A model generated the notes under the pieces. The model saw only the letters and a program-made list of their open reading frames with translations, ran no database searches and was not told the DNA's origin. Made by a program: the position numbers and the translations under genes. A stretch of DNA of 64,000 nt from Enterobacter huaxiensis. Lineage in GTDB: Bacteria > Pseudomonadota > Gammaproteobacteria > Enterobacterales > Enterobacteriaceae. The stretch spans positions 1,736,001 through 1,800,000 of the forward strand of contig NZ_CP043342.1 of NCBI RefSeq assembly GCF_003594935.2, written 5' to 3'. This document shows, piece after piece, positions 20,922 through 30,233 of this stretch. Numbering within the stretch: position 1 is the first letter of the stretch; each line of letters starts with the position of its first letter.

Positions 20922-21818
20922 ATGATTAATTTGAAAGCAGTCATTCCGGTAGCGGGTCTGGGCATGCATATGCTGCCAGCCACAAAGGCAATTCCAAAAG
21001 AGATGCTGCCGATTGTCGACAAGCCGATGATTCAGTACATCGTCGACGAGATTGTTGCTGCAGGGATCAAAGAAATCGTTCTGGTCACGCACTCGTCCAA
21101 GAATGCGGTAGAGAACCACTTCGACACCTCTTATGAACTCGAAGCGTTGCTTGAGCAGCGCGTTAAACGCCAGCTGCTGGCTGAGGTGCAGTCCATCTGT
21201 CCTCCAGGCGTAACCATCATGAACGTGCGTCAGGCGCAGCCGCTGGGTCTGGGCCACTCCATTCTGTGCGCTCGCCCGGTAGTGGGCGACAACCCGTTCA
21301 TCGTCGTTCTGCCGGACATCATCATTGATACCGCGTCTGCGGATCCGCTGCGCTACAACCTGGCGGCAATGGTTGCTCGCTTTAATGAAACGGGCCGCAG
21401 CCAGGTGCTGGCGAAACGTATGGATGGCGATCTGTCCGAGTACTCCGTTATCCAGACCAAAGAGGCGCTGGAGACGGAAGGGCAGGTGAGCCGTATTGTC
21501 GAGTTCATCGAAAAACCCGATCAGCCACAAACGCTGGATTCCGATCTGATGGCGGTGGGCCGCTATGTCCTGAACGCGGATATTTGGGCCGAGCTGGAAA
21601 AAACCGAGCCGGGCGCCTGGGAACGTATTCAGCTGACCGATGCTATCGCCGAGCTGGCGAAAAAACAGTCCGTTGATGCCATGCTGATGACCGGTGACAG
21701 CTATGACTGTGGTAAAAAGCTGGGGTATATGCAGGCGTTTGTGAACTATGGGCTGCGCAACCTGAAGGAAGGGGCGAAGTTCAGAAGCCGCATTGAGAAG
21801 CTGCTGGCTAACGACTGA
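20922..21818 (+). CDS. galF: UTP-glucose-1-phosphate uridylyltransferase-like GalF
   Basis: GalU paralogue that flanks nearly all enterobacterial O-antigen loci; it is thought to modulate UDP-glucose levels. The 298-residue protein has the N-terminal [20 protein letters not shown], where GalU has GLGTRMLPATK; the G-T-R to G-M-H change at the nucleotide-binding loop is the feature that separates GalF from active GalU. The start is the ATG at 20922; an in-frame GTG at 20910 is a less likely alternative because AAGGTGG overlaps it. It is followed by a strong terminator and the JUMPstart element. Confidence 0.95.
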   Translation: MINLKAVIPVAGLGMHMLPATKAIPKEMLPIVDKPMIQYIVDEIVAAGIKEIVLVTHSSKNAVENHFDTSYELEALLEQRVKRQLLAEVQSICPPGVTIMNVRQAQPLGLGHSILCARPVVGDNPFIVVLPDIIIDTASADPLRYNLAAMVARFNETGRSQVLAKRMDGDLSEYSVIQTKEALETEGQVSRIVEFIEKPDQPQTLDSDLMAVGRYVLNADIWAELEKTEPGAWERIQLTDAIAELAKKQSVDAMLMTGDSYDCGKKLGYMQAFVNYGLRNLKEGAKFRSRIEKLLAND

Positions 21819-21842
21819 TTTCCCTCTGTCTCTTTGATTAAG

Positions 21843-21897
21843 CGGCAGTTATCATTTGGTTATGGTGAACATAACCAAAATGGTAGCTGCCGTTTTT
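21843..21897 (+). terminator. Long-stem rho-independent terminator after galF
   Basis: cggcagttatcatttggttatg and its complement cataaccaaaatggtagctgccg pair around a short loop, giving a stem of over 20 bp with few mismatches, followed by gTTTTTTgTT. It isolates galF transcription from the O-antigen operon that starts downstream. Confidence 0.85.
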
Positions 21898-22051
21898 TGT
21901 TATTAATTCTAGCGATAACATGGAGTTATCTGATTCAAAAGTGGACTGATTTGTAACGATTTGTGCTTGTTTCCAGGTCCATTTAGGACGACAATTAACG
22001 CCAGTTTTTTGTCTGTAATCAGACCCCACAATCCATTTTCCAACTTTCGCT
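21898..22051. other. Non-coding leader between the galF terminator and JUMPstart
   Basis: With the flanking elements, this makes up the only gene-free stretch of more than 300 bp (21819-22170). It is AT-rich, has no plausible coding frame, and is where the O-antigen operon promoter should lie. I could not pick out a convincing -35/-10 pair by eye. Confidence 0.5.
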
Positions 22052-22090
22052 CAGTGCACTGGTAGCTGTTAAGCCAGGGGCGGTAGCGTG
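22052..22090 (+). promoter_or_regulatory. JUMPstart element with ops (RfaH recruitment) site
   Basis: The 39-bp stretch matches the JUMPstart consensus of polysaccharide operons almost base for base. Its 3' end, ggcggtagcgtg (22079-22090), is the ops element at which RNA polymerase pauses and RfaH loads to allow long-operon transcription. It lies 80 bp upstream of rmlB, the normal position for an O-antigen operon. Confidence 0.95.
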
Positions 22091-22170
22091 CAAAATTTCT
22101 GAAACCGTTATTATTAATCGGGTTTCAGAGCATCAATATCTCGATATACCCAACAGATGGAATAGCTAAC

Positions 22171-23256
22171 GTGAAAATTCTTGTGACGGGCGGTGCCGGT
22201 TTTATCGGCTCAGCGGTGGTGCGACATATTATTAAAAATACCCAGGATGCGGTCGTCAATGTGGATAAACTGACGTACGCAGGTAACCTGGAGTCACTGA
22301 CCGACGTCAATGATAGCGATCGCTATGTCTTTGAACATGCCGATATTTGTGATAAAGCGGCCATGGATCGCATTTTCGCCGAGCACAAACCGGATGCGGT
22401 GATGCACCTTGCGGCAGAAAGCCACGTTGACCGTTCTATTACCGGCCCCGCAGCGTTTATTGAAACTAACATTGTCGGCACCTACGTGCTGCTGGAAGCC
22501 GCACGAGCCTACTGGTCAACGCTGGATGACGCTGCGAAAAGCGCATTTCGCTTCCACCACATCTCTACTGACGAAGTGTACGGTGATTTACCTCATCCTG
22601 ATGAACAGCCTGCCGCTGCTGAGCTGCCGCTGTTTACCGAAACCACGGCCTATGCGCCGAGCAGCCCGTACTCTGCGTCTAAAGCGTCCAGCGATCACCT
22701 CGTACGCGCATGGCTGCGTACCTACGGGTTCCCAACGATCGTCACCAACTGCTCAAATAACTATGGCCCGTATCACTTCCCGGAGAAGCTGATCCCGCTG
22801 GTGATTCTGAACGCGCTGGACGGCAAAGCGCTGCCAATTTACGGTAAAGGCGACCAGATCCGCGACTGGCTGTACGTCGAAGACCATGCTCGTGCGCTGT
22901 ACACCGTGGTGACCCAGGGGCAACTGGGTGAGACTTACAACATCGGCGGCCATAACGAGAAGCAGAATCTGGACGTGGTGCACACCATTTGCGATCTGCT
23001 GGATGAAATCGTGCCGAAAGAAGGCTCCTATCGCGATCAGATTACCTACGTTGCTGACCGCCCGGGGCACGATCGTCGCTATGCGATTGATGCGCATAAA
23101 ATTGGCGTTGAGCTGGGCTGGAAGCCGGAAGAGACGTTTGAAAGCGGGATCCGCAAAACGGTTGAGTGGTATCTGAGCAATCAGGATTGGGTTAATAACG
23201 TTAAAAGCGGTGCCTATAAAACCTGGATCGAGCAGAACTACGGAGAGCGTCAATAA
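22171..23256 (+). CDS. rfbB: dTDP-glucose 4,6-dehydratase RmlB
   Basis: Second enzyme of dTDP-L-rhamnose synthesis. The 361-residue extended SDR starts at GTG (22171; [16 protein letters not shown]), with the NAD-binding loop GGAGFIGS and the catalytic YxxxK at Tyr167/Lys171, matching the known enzyme. The [11 protein letters not shown] segment carries the Thr-Asp-Glu dehydratase triad. It is the first gene of the O-antigen operon below the JUMPstart, and its stop overlaps the rmlD start (TAATG). Confidence 0.97.
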   Translation: MKILVTGGAGFIGSAVVRHIIKNTQDAVVNVDKLTYAGNLESLTDVNDSDRYVFEHADICDKAAMDRIFAEHKPDAVMHLAAESHVDRSITGPAAFIETNIVGTYVLLEAARAYWSTLDDAAKSAFRFHHISTDEVYGDLPHPDEQPAAAELPLFTETTAYAPSSPYSASKASSDHLVRAWLRTYGFPTIVTNCSNNYGPYHFPEKLIPLVILNALDGKALPIYGKGDQIRDWLYVEDHARALYTVVTQGQLGETYNIGGHNEKQNLDVVHTICDLLDEIVPKEGSYRDQITYVADRPGHDRRYAIDAHKIGVELGWKPEETFESGIRKTVEWYLSNQDWVNNVKSGAYKTWIEQNYGERQ

Positions 23257-24155
23257 TGAACATTCTTCTGTTCGGCAAAACAGGGCAGGTCGGTTGGGAA
23301 CTCCAGCGAGCACTCGCACCCTTAGGAAACCTGATTGCACTCGATGTGCACTCGAAAGAGTACTGCGGTGATTTCAGCAACCCGGAAGGCGTGGCTGAGA
23401 CGGTACGGGCGATTAAGCCAGACGTGATCGTCAACGCCGCTGCGCATACTGCGGTCGATAAAGCTGAATCAGAGCAGGAATTCGCGCAGCTGCTCAACGC
23501 TACCAGCGTAGAGGCCATTGCGAAAGAAGCGGCGAAAATCGGTGCCTGGGTTGTTCACTACTCGACTGACTACGTGTTTCCCGGCGATGGCGAAACGCCA
23601 TGGCGCGAAACGGATGCGACCGCACCTCTCAACGTGTATGGACGGACCAAGCTCGACGGTGAAAAAGCGCTCCAGAATCATTGTGCTAAGCATCTGATTT
23701 TCCGTACCAGCTGGGTATACGCCGGCAAGGGCAATAACTTTGCGAAAACGATGCTTCGCCTGGCGAAAGAGCGTAAAGAACTCTCCGTGATTAATGACCA
23801 GGTGGGTGCGCCAACGGGGGCCGAATTACTCGCAGACTGTACCGCGCATGCAATTCGTGTTGCGATGGTTAAACCCGAAGTGGCCGGTCTTTATCATTTG
23901 GTCGCGTCTGACACGACGACGTGGTACGACTATGCTGCGCTGGTATTCGATGAAGCCAGAAAGGCGGGAATGGAACTGGCAATTGAAAAGCTCAATGCCG
24001 TGCCGACAACCGCTTATCCTACACCTGCGCGTCGTCCGCAGAATTCGCGCTTAAACACTGAGAAATTCCAGCATAACTTTGGTCTGGTGCTGCCGGCCTG
24101 GGATGTTGGCGTTAAGCGCATGCTTGCTGAGCTTTTCACCGCTCAATCAATTTAA
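23256..24155 (+). CDS. rfbD: dTDP-4-dehydrorhamnose reductase RmlD
   Basis: Last step of dTDP-L-rhamnose synthesis: NAD(P)H-dependent reduction of dTDP-4-keto-rhamnose. The 299-residue protein begins [16 protein letters not shown], with the GxxGxxG nucleotide loop. It has the YSTDYVF active-site strand and the YxxxK catalytic pair in [10 protein letters not shown]. It overlaps rmlB by one base and is followed by a 52-bp AT-rich gap before rmlA. Confidence 0.96.
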   Translation: MNILLFGKTGQVGWELQRALAPLGNLIALDVHSKEYCGDFSNPEGVAETVRAIKPDVIVNAAAHTAVDKAESEQEFAQLLNATSVEAIAKEAAKIGAWVVHYSTDYVFPGDGETPWRETDATAPLNVYGRTKLDGEKALQNHCAKHLIFRTSWVYAGKGNNFAKTMLRLAKERKELSVINDQVGAPTGAELLADCTAHAIRVAMVKPEVAGLYHLVASDTTTWYDYAALVFDEARKAGMELAIEKLNAVPTTAYPTPARRPQNSRLNTEKFQHNFGLVLPAWDVGVKRMLAELFTAQSI

Positions 24156-24207
24156 ATTTTATAGAAATGCCCGGATTAGGGCATTTCGTGTTTATAGAGA
24201 AATTATA

Positions 24208-25086
24208 ATGGCTACGCGTAAAGGTATTATTCTTGCTGGTGGATCCGGCACTCGTCTGTACCCTGTGACTATGGCAGTGAGTAAACAGCTGCTGCCTATT
24301 TACGATAAACCAATGATTTACTATCCGCTGTCAACGCTGATGTTGGCGGGCATCAAAGATATTCTCATCATTAGTACCCCGCAGGACACGCCGCGTTTTG
24401 AACAACTGCTCGGTGACGGTAGCCAGTGGGGCCTGAACCTCCAGTATAAAGTGCAGCCAAGCCCGGACGGTCTGGCACAGGCCTTTATTATTGGTGAAGA
24501 GTTCATTGGTGATGATAGCTGCGCGCTGGTTTTGGGCGATAACATTTTCTATGGTCATGATTTGCCTAAACAGCTCGAAGCAGCCCTGAATAAAGATGAT
24601 GGTGCAACGGTATTTGCCTATCACGTTAACGACCCGGAGCGCTATGGCGTTGTGGAATTCGATAAAAACGGTACGGCCATCAGCCTGGAAGAAAAGCCGC
24701 TGGAGGCTAAGAGCAACTATGCGGTTACGGGCCTCTATTTCTACGATAACGATGTTGTCGAAATGGCTAAAAACCTCAAGCCTTCTGCTCGCGGTGAGCT
24801 GGAGATTACGGACATCAACCGTATCTACCTGGAGCAGGGACGCCTGTCGGTTGCCATGATGGGGCGCGGCTATGCCTGGCTGGATACCGGTACACACCAG
24901 AGCCTGATCGAGGCAAGTAACTTCATTGCGACTATTGAAGAGCGTCAGGGGCTAAAGGTTTCCTGTCCGGAAGAGATTGCGTATCGCAAAGGGTTTATTA
25001 ATGCAGAGCAGGTGAAGAAGCTGGCTGAACCGTTGAAGAAAAATGCCTACGGGCAATACCTGCTGAAGATGATTAAAGGTTACTAA
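24208..25086 (+). CDS. rfbA: Glucose-1-phosphate thymidylyltransferase RmlA
   Basis: First enzyme of dTDP-rhamnose synthesis, making dTDP-glucose. The 292-residue product has the signature [11 protein letters not shown] near the N terminus, followed by [18 protein letters not shown], both diagnostic of RmlA. The ATG at 24208 (MATRKGIIL) is preferred; the frame is open from 24079, but that extension overlaps rmlD and is not family-like. The gene closes the usual rmlBDA block before rmlC. Confidence 0.96.
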   Translation: MATRKGIILAGGSGTRLYPVTMAVSKQLLPIYDKPMIYYPLSTLMLAGIKDILIISTPQDTPRFEQLLGDGSQWGLNLQYKVQPSPDGLAQAFIIGEEFIGDDSCALVLGDNIFYGHDLPKQLEAALNKDDGATVFAYHVNDPERYGVVEFDKNGTAISLEEKPLEAKSNYAVTGLYFYDNDVVEMAKNLKPSARGELEITDINRIYLEQGRLSVAMMGRGYAWLDTGTHQSLIEASNFIATIEERQGLKVSCPEEIAYRKGFINAEQVKKLAEPLKKNAYGQYLLKMIKGY

Positions 25087-25089
25087 GTC

Positions 25090-25638
25090 ATGAACGTTAT
25101 TAAAACAGATATCCCGGATGTACTTATTTTTGAGCCAAAAGTTTTTGGTGACGAACGTGGTTTTTTCTTTGAGAGTTTCAGCCAGAAAGTATTCGAAGAG
25201 GCGGTAGGGCGTAAAGTTGAGTTTGTGCAGGATAACCACTCTAAATCCTGCAAGGGCGTGCTTCGCGGTTTACATTATCAACTGGACCCGTATGCGCAGG
25301 GCAAACTGGTGCGCTGTGTCGCCGGAGAAGTATTTGATGTTGCGGTTGATATTCGCAAATCCTCTCCGACTTTTGGTAAGTGGGTTGGAGTAAATCTTTC
25401 TGCTGAGAATAAACGCCAGTTGTGGATCCCTGAAGGGTTTGCTCATGGTTTTCTGGTGTTAAGTGAATCAGCGGAATTCTGCTATAAAACAACAAATTAT
25501 TACCATCCCGAAAGTGAGGGGAGTATACATTGGGAGGATGAAAGTTTAAATATTTCTTGGCCTGATAAAACAAATATAAAGATTTCGGAAAAAGATAAAA
25601 AAGCTTCATCCTTCACTAGTTGCATGAATTTAATGTAA
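25090..25638 (+). CDS. rfbC: dTDP-4-dehydrorhamnose 3,5-epimerase RmlC
   Basis: Cupin-fold epimerase of the rhamnose pathway. The 182-residue protein has FGDERGFFFESF, QDNHSKSCKGVLRGLHYQ and the GFAHGFLVL active-site region. The first two thirds look like the other rml genes in base composition, while from about 25480 to the stop the DNA becomes distinctly AT-rich and the C terminus (DKKASSFTSCMNLM) is atypical. This suggests that the recombination junction of the strain-specific O-antigen block falls inside the gene. Confidence 0.95.
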   Translation: MNVIKTDIPDVLIFEPKVFGDERGFFFESFSQKVFEEAVGRKVEFVQDNHSKSCKGVLRGLHYQLDPYAQGKLVRCVAGEVFDVAVDIRKSSPTFGKWVGVNLSAENKRQLWIPEGFAHGFLVLSESAEFCYKTTNYYHPESEGSIHWEDESLNISWPDKTNIKISEKDKKASSFTSCMNLM

Positions 25639-25645
25639 TCATATA

Positions 25646-26926
25646 ATGCCAAATTTAATTTTAAATAATAAATTTTTAAAAAGTGTAGCCATAGTTGCTT
25701 CCGGAACTGCACTGGCGCAGATTATTAATCTTGCTGCTATTCCCATCATTACACGTCTTTACGGTCCAGAAGCGTATGGAATGATGGGGAGTTTTATGTC
25801 GATTATTAATATTTTAATTCCCCTTTCTGCGTTGAGCTACCCAATTGCTGTGGTTTTACCAAGAAAAGATAACGTTTCTAATACAATTGTACGATTGAGT
25901 TTGACACTTGGTATTGCCACATCCAGTGTGGTTCTAATTGGTTTGATTTTGTATTCACTTATTACTGATAACTCCAATTTACAACTTTGGTATATAGTTG
26001 TAATCCCATTAACTATGCTTATCCTTCCACTTCAGCAAAGTGGGCAGCAGTGGCTAATAAGAAAAAAACAGTACCGCGCTATAGCTAAAGTGTCAGTCAT
26101 TCAATCAGTTATAGTAAACACACTTAAAATATCCATCGGTGTACCATTACATGGTGTGAAGACCTTAGTAATTATAACGGCATTAGGATATTGGCTTCAG
26201 GCACTACAGTTTTTACACAACGCGAAAAAAAATGGATTAAATATATCAAACGGGCACTATTTAAGAAATTTGACAAGGGTAGGGCGAGTATATTCTGACT
26301 TCCCAATTTATAGAACTCCACAAGTTTTGATTAATGCTCTTTCACAAAGCTTACCGATTTTTGTGATTGGATTTTATTTCGGTTCAGCTGAAGTGGGTTA
26401 CTTTAGTTTAGCTCAGACTATTCTGGGTGCTCCAGTGACGTTACTTACCGGTGCGCTAAGTAATGTGTTGTTTCCTAAAATCACACAGAAAATTAATGAT
26501 AAAGAGCTAATAAGTCCATTAATCAAAAAATCATTCTTAGGGCTTCTTATTTTATCAACATTGATATATTTAGTTGTTATGCTATTTGGTCCGCAATTGT
26601 TCTCATTTATATTTGGTAGTAAATGGGAGGCTGGAGGGGATTATGGACGTTGGATGGCTCTATATTGTATTTTCTGGCTTTCCGCTCGACCAGCTATAGA
26701 TGCTATTCCCGCATTGAAGATTCAACGCGAATTTCTAATATATGAAATATGTTCACTTGCCCTACGGTTTATAGGATTAATTGTTGGAGTATACGTATTT
26801 GGCTATAGCATTTATGCGATGATTATATATTCAATAATAAATGCCTTATGTTATTTTTCTTTATCATTGTTTGTATTATGGAAATCTAAAAAATATGAGC
26901 AAAACTTATCAAAATCACATTATTAG
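25646..26926 (+). CDS. wzx: O-antigen flippase Wzx
   Basis: Polytopic protein of 426 residues from the MOP/polysaccharide transporter superfamily, expected to flip undecaprenyl-linked O-units across the inner membrane. The N terminus (LKSVAIVASGTALAQIINLAAIPIITRLYGPEAYG) has the family's opening helix and the R-LYGPE-YG loop. About a dozen hydrophobic stretches follow. It is AT-rich, unlike rmlA upstream. The ATG at 25646 lies 7 bp after the rmlC stop. Wzx assignment rests on fold and locus, since specificity is not readable from the sequence. Confidence 0.9.
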   Translation: MPNLILNNKFLKSVAIVASGTALAQIINLAAIPIITRLYGPEAYGMMGSFMSIINILIPLSALSYPIAVVLPRKDNVSNTIVRLSLTLGIATSSVVLIGLILYSLITDNSNLQLWYIVVIPLTMLILPLQQSGQQWLIRKKQYRAIAKVSVIQSVIVNTLKISIGVPLHGVKTLVIITALGYWLQALQFLHNAKKNGLNISNGHYLRNLTRVGRVYSDFPIYRTPQVLINALSQSLPIFVIGFYFGSAEVGYFSLAQTILGAPVTLLTGALSNVLFPKITQKINDKELISPLIKKSFLGLLILSTLIYLVVMLFGPQLFSFIFGSKWEAGGDYGRWMALYCIFWLSARPAIDAIPALKIQREFLIYEICSLALRFIGLIVGVYVFGYSIYAMIIYSIINALCYFSLSLFVLWKSKKYEQNLSKSHY

Positions 26927-28064
26927 AGATGAGAGAGTACATGTGCAAAGAGCCACTAATTTAAAATCCACAAACGAGCTTATAATAAATTTTATTTTTG
27001 GGTTATGCATTTTTGCTACTTCTTTCCGTATACTAATTGTTGCTGTTGTTTTATTAGCCATAAGTGCATTATGGATGTTGTTGACTTTAAAAGCACCACT
27101 AAAAACCTTCGCTATAATTGGTTTAGTATTGCTATTTTTATTTTCCTATTATTTTTTAGGTTTGGCTCATTATGAGAGAGGGCCAGAAAAATTTACTAAT
27201 GCATTTTCTCTAATATTGTTATCTTTTATATTTTTCTTCATCTTGGGTTATAAAGAAAGAAGTGAAGATAAAATTAAATGGTTAAACTATTTTTCACTTT
27301 GTAGTATTAGTTATGTCTTAATCGTCTGTGTTTATAGTATGTCGAAAGGCTATCCAGGATACAATCTTGTTTACGACCCAATTAATCGGAGTGAAGAAAA
27401 TTCACCATTATATGCACTTCAATTAGTACTTTTTACTATTGCTTATGTCAATTTTAATTGGTCAAGAAAGAGTAGGTTATTCAATATAATATTAACGGTT
27501 GTTGCAACCATTTTTAGTGTATTTTATCTTGGCTCTAGAGCAGCCTTTTTTCTCTTAGTAATTTTTTGGGCCTTGAAATTTATTTTCAAGAAAAAAAACG
27601 TACTACCTATGTTATTGGTTGTATTCATCATTTCGCCAATAATTATTATCTTAATAAGTAACTACGACTTCACCGGCTCATTTAACTTTGGTGGTTTTTC
27701 TGAACGGGGTCTAGATAGCCCAAGGTTCAGTATGTTCATCTACGGTGTATCGCATTTTTTAGATTATCCAGTTGGTGGACTGAAGGTACATGCAGACGGT
27801 TATACCGGCATATGGTTCCATAATATGTTATTAGACATAGTTCGTGTGTCCGGTTTTTATGTAATGTTTTTATGGATGTTTATCCTCAGTATTACTACCT
27901 ATTTTTTAATTAAAAATAAAAATAAATCATACCTTATACTTTTTATTATAATAAACATTGCCTTCATGCAGGATTTGGCATTCGATGGATTTTTTAATCT
28001 TATGGCATTAGAATTTTATCTGATTGGAGCATCATTATTTAGGGGACGAGATTCTTATGTTTGA
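26895..28064 (+). CDS. wzy: Putative O-antigen polymerase Wzy
   Basis: Strongly hydrophobic protein of 389 residues with many membrane segments and the C-terminal GIWFHNMLLDIVRVSGFYVMF motif, an H-N-x3-D pattern of the Wzy/WaaL O-antigen ligase-polymerase fold. It should polymerise O-units in the periplasm. The frame is open from 26841. The ATG at 26895 overlaps wzx by 32 bp; a GTG at 26943 just after the wzx stop with GAGAG upstream is a real alternative. Wzy sequences are poorly conserved, so the call rests on topology, motif and being the only such gene in the locus. Confidence 0.82.
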   Translation: MSKTYQNHIIRDERVHVQRATNLKSTNELIINFIFGLCIFATSFRILIVAVVLLAISALWMLLTLKAPLKTFAIIGLVLLFLFSYYFLGLAHYERGPEKFTNAFSLILLSFIFFFILGYKERSEDKIKWLNYFSLCSISYVLIVCVYSMSKGYPGYNLVYDPINRSEENSPLYALQLVLFTIAYVNFNWSRKSRLFNIILTVVATIFSVFYLGSRAAFFLLVIFWALKFIFKKKNVLPMLLVVFIISPIIIILISNYDFTGSFNFGGFSERGLDSPRFSMFIYGVSHFLDYPVGGLKVHADGYTGIWFHNMLLDIVRVSGFYVMFLWMFILSITTYFLIKNKNKSYLILFIIINIAFMQDLAFDGFFNLMALEFYLIGASLFRGRDSYV

Positions 28065-29199
28065 GAAAATACTATTCATAAATGAGTCGCCAGTTTATGG
28101 CGGACATGAAGAGATGTTCTTGCGGCACCTCAGGGAAGTATCTAAAAGCAATTATCTTAAGATAATCTTGATTGTTAATGACAGAAACAAGCGTCTCATA
28201 GATGAGGTTAAGATTTTAGCTGGGAAAAGTAAAAACATTGGCCTCGAATTGATTCAACACCATTTTTTAGGGTTGCCGCTTAGACCGGTAACTAATTTTT
28301 TTTGCATAAGCGACTTCTATTGGCTATTCAAACAAATAAAACGAATTAAACCAGTTAAAATAGTTATAATCCAAGGAACAATAGAAATCGGTGGGTTATC
28401 TCTTTTTGCTGCAAGAGTCGCAGGGATATACACCTCTACATATCTTCCTATAACGAAAAAAAGCAAACACATTGGAGTTATGTTAGGAGGTTTCAGAGAT
28501 TTTATTAATAAGCTGCTTTATTATCGCTTGCCACATCAAATTATTACTATTTCTGAATTTAATAAAAATGAATTAATAAATAATTTTGCGGTAGATAAAT
28601 TCAAGATTCAGGTCGTTAAGAATTTCATTGATACACCATCCGACACAATTTCAGAGTTTAACCATCATAAAACTAATATTTTATTAATAATCGGAAGGAT
28701 CGATCTCAATCAAAAAAGACAAGATCTTTTTCTCGATTGTTTTGTGAATAGCAGTTTATCAAACTCTTTTGAAGTTCATATAATTGGAGATGGAAATGAT
28801 GCAGCATCTCAAGCCATTAGGGATAAATTCCGAGGGAAACATAATGTTGTTTTCTGTGGATGGTTATCGTCTGATGATGTTGCCAAACATATGTCTCAGT
28901 CCAAAGCTGTAATCATACCTTCCAAATTTGAAGGTGTACCGCTTGTTATGATTGAAGCCGTAAAATTAGGAAAAGTTGTCATAGCAAGTGACGTTGATGG
29001 GATGAAAGAATATTTACCCAAAGAATGGCTATTTAATGCGAATGAAATAAGTGATTCGTTAAGGGTTATCTCTCATTTAAAAGAAGAACCGACAAAATTA
29101 GAAAATCTAGTACCGGAAATACAAGCACAATTTCAAGATATGTTCGATCCGTTCGAGAATTCAAATGAATTTATGAAGTTAATTAATAGTAGAAATTAA
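28057..29199 (+). CDS. O-antigen glycosyltransferase 1 (GT4-like)
   Basis: Predicted GT-B glycosyltransferase of 380 residues in the O-antigen block. The C-terminal donor domain opens with LLIIGRIDLNQKRQD and ends in PSKFEGVPLVMIEAVKLGKVVIASD, with the E-x7-E pattern (EGVPLVMIE) of retaining GT4 enzymes. The N terminus starts FINESPVYGGHEEM, a glycine-rich loop. The ATG at 28057 (after AGGGGACGAG) is preferred over a TTG at 28024. It overlaps wzy by 8 bp. Donor and linkage are unknown; likely donors are dTDP-rhamnose or GDP-mannose. Confidence 0.85.
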   Translation: MFEKILFINESPVYGGHEEMFLRHLREVSKSNYLKIILIVNDRNKRLIDEVKILAGKSKNIGLELIQHHFLGLPLRPVTNFFCISDFYWLFKQIKRIKPVKIVIIQGTIEIGGLSLFAARVAGIYTSTYLPITKKSKHIGVMLGGFRDFINKLLYYRLPHQIITISEFNKNELINNFAVDKFKIQVVKNFIDTPSDTISEFNHHKTNILLIIGRIDLNQKRQDLFLDCFVNSSLSNSFEVHIIGDGNDAASQAIRDKFRGKHNVVFCGWLSSDDVAKHMSQSKAVIIPSKFEGVPLVMIEAVKLGKVVIASDVDGMKEYLPKEWLFNANEISDSLRVISHLKEEPTKLENLVPEIQAQFQDMFDPFENSNEFMKLINSRN

Positions 29200-29201
29200 A
29201 T

Positions 29202-30233
29202 ATGAAAATTCTTCTTGACTGCAGATTAATCAGCAACCGTCCCACTGGTATTTCAAGATACACAGAGAAAATGTTGGGCTATTATATTGAGAAATATGGT
29301 GTTGAAAATATCTGCGCACTAGTTAATGAATATAGTGATAAAATACAATGCAAACAAATCATTACTAGACTAAAACCATTTAATTTTGCGCATTGGTTAA
29401 TTTTCCCATTGTGGTTAAAAAAACAAAGTTACAGTTGGATAATCAGTTTTCATTATTCAGGTTTGGCATACTCTCTAAAAAGTACCAAGTCTGTAATTAC
29501 AGTGCACGATCTTATGTTTGAGTTAGTGCCTAATTTTTTCAATACCACTCTGAAAAAGCTTGTTGGTAAAATATATTATCGCATAATTGTTAAACAAAGC
29601 ATTAAGAACTCAAATTTAACAATAAGTGTTTCTGAAACGACTCACGATGATATATTGCGGCTGTACAAATTCAAATCAAAAATAAGCGGGGAGGGGGTTT
29701 TTCTTCAGGCTGAATGTGATGCTAATATTTTAGCTAAACATAACTTAGTTTCGAAAGATTATTTCCTGTACATAGGAAATAATAGGCCACATAAAAACAT
29801 TGATTTTCTGAAAAGTTGTTTTCAAGAATACAAAGCTTTATATAACAATGATACAAAGTTAGTATTAGTAGGCCATGCAGGTCAAAGTAAAAATGATATA
29901 ATCTACACCGGGATATTGTCGGATGAGGAAATCGTTGGCTTGTATAAAAATGCAAAAGCATTTGTTTTCCCATCTAAATATGAAGGTTTTGGTTTGCCTA
30001 TATTGGAGGCATTAGATAATAGATGCCCAGTCATAGCATCGGATATAGCTGCCTTCCGGGAGTTTTCAAACAATAATATAAGTTATTTCAAATTAAAAGA
30101 TAAGGAGAAATTAATTGAATTATTTTCCTGTGATCATAAGTTTGATGATGCTGAGGCCCAGAAAATAATTAAGAAATATAGTTGGCCGCAGACTTATAAA
30201 AATTTAGATAATATTTTTGGTGATCTTATATGA
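29202..30233 (+). CDS. O-antigen glycosyltransferase 2 (GT4, mannosyltransferase-like)
   Basis: GT4 family protein of 343 residues. The N-terminal DCRLISNRPTGISRYTEKML resembles the start of mannosyltransferases such as WbdA/WbaZ-type enzymes, and a VHDLMFELVPNFF segment contains the conserved HD. The donor domain shows YIGNNRPHKNIDFL and then SKYEGFGLPILEALDNRCPVIASD with E-x7-E. The presence of manC/manB in the same operon makes GDP-mannose a plausible donor; that is inference. It overlaps the next gene by four bases. Confidence 0.85.
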   Translation: MKILLDCRLISNRPTGISRYTEKMLGYYIEKYGVENICALVNEYSDKIQCKQIITRLKPFNFAHWLIFPLWLKKQSYSWIISFHYSGLAYSLKSTKSVITVHDLMFELVPNFFNTTLKKLVGKIYYRIIVKQSIKNSNLTISVSETTHDDILRLYKFKSKISGEGVFLQAECDANILAKHNLVSKDYFLYIGNNRPHKNIDFLKSCFQEYKALYNNDTKLVLVGHAGQSKNDIIYTGILSDEEIVGLYKNAKAFVFPSKYEGFGLPILEALDNRCPVIASDIAAFREFSNNNISYFKLKDKEKLIELFSCDHKFDDAEAQKIIKKYSWPQTYKNLDNIFGDLI

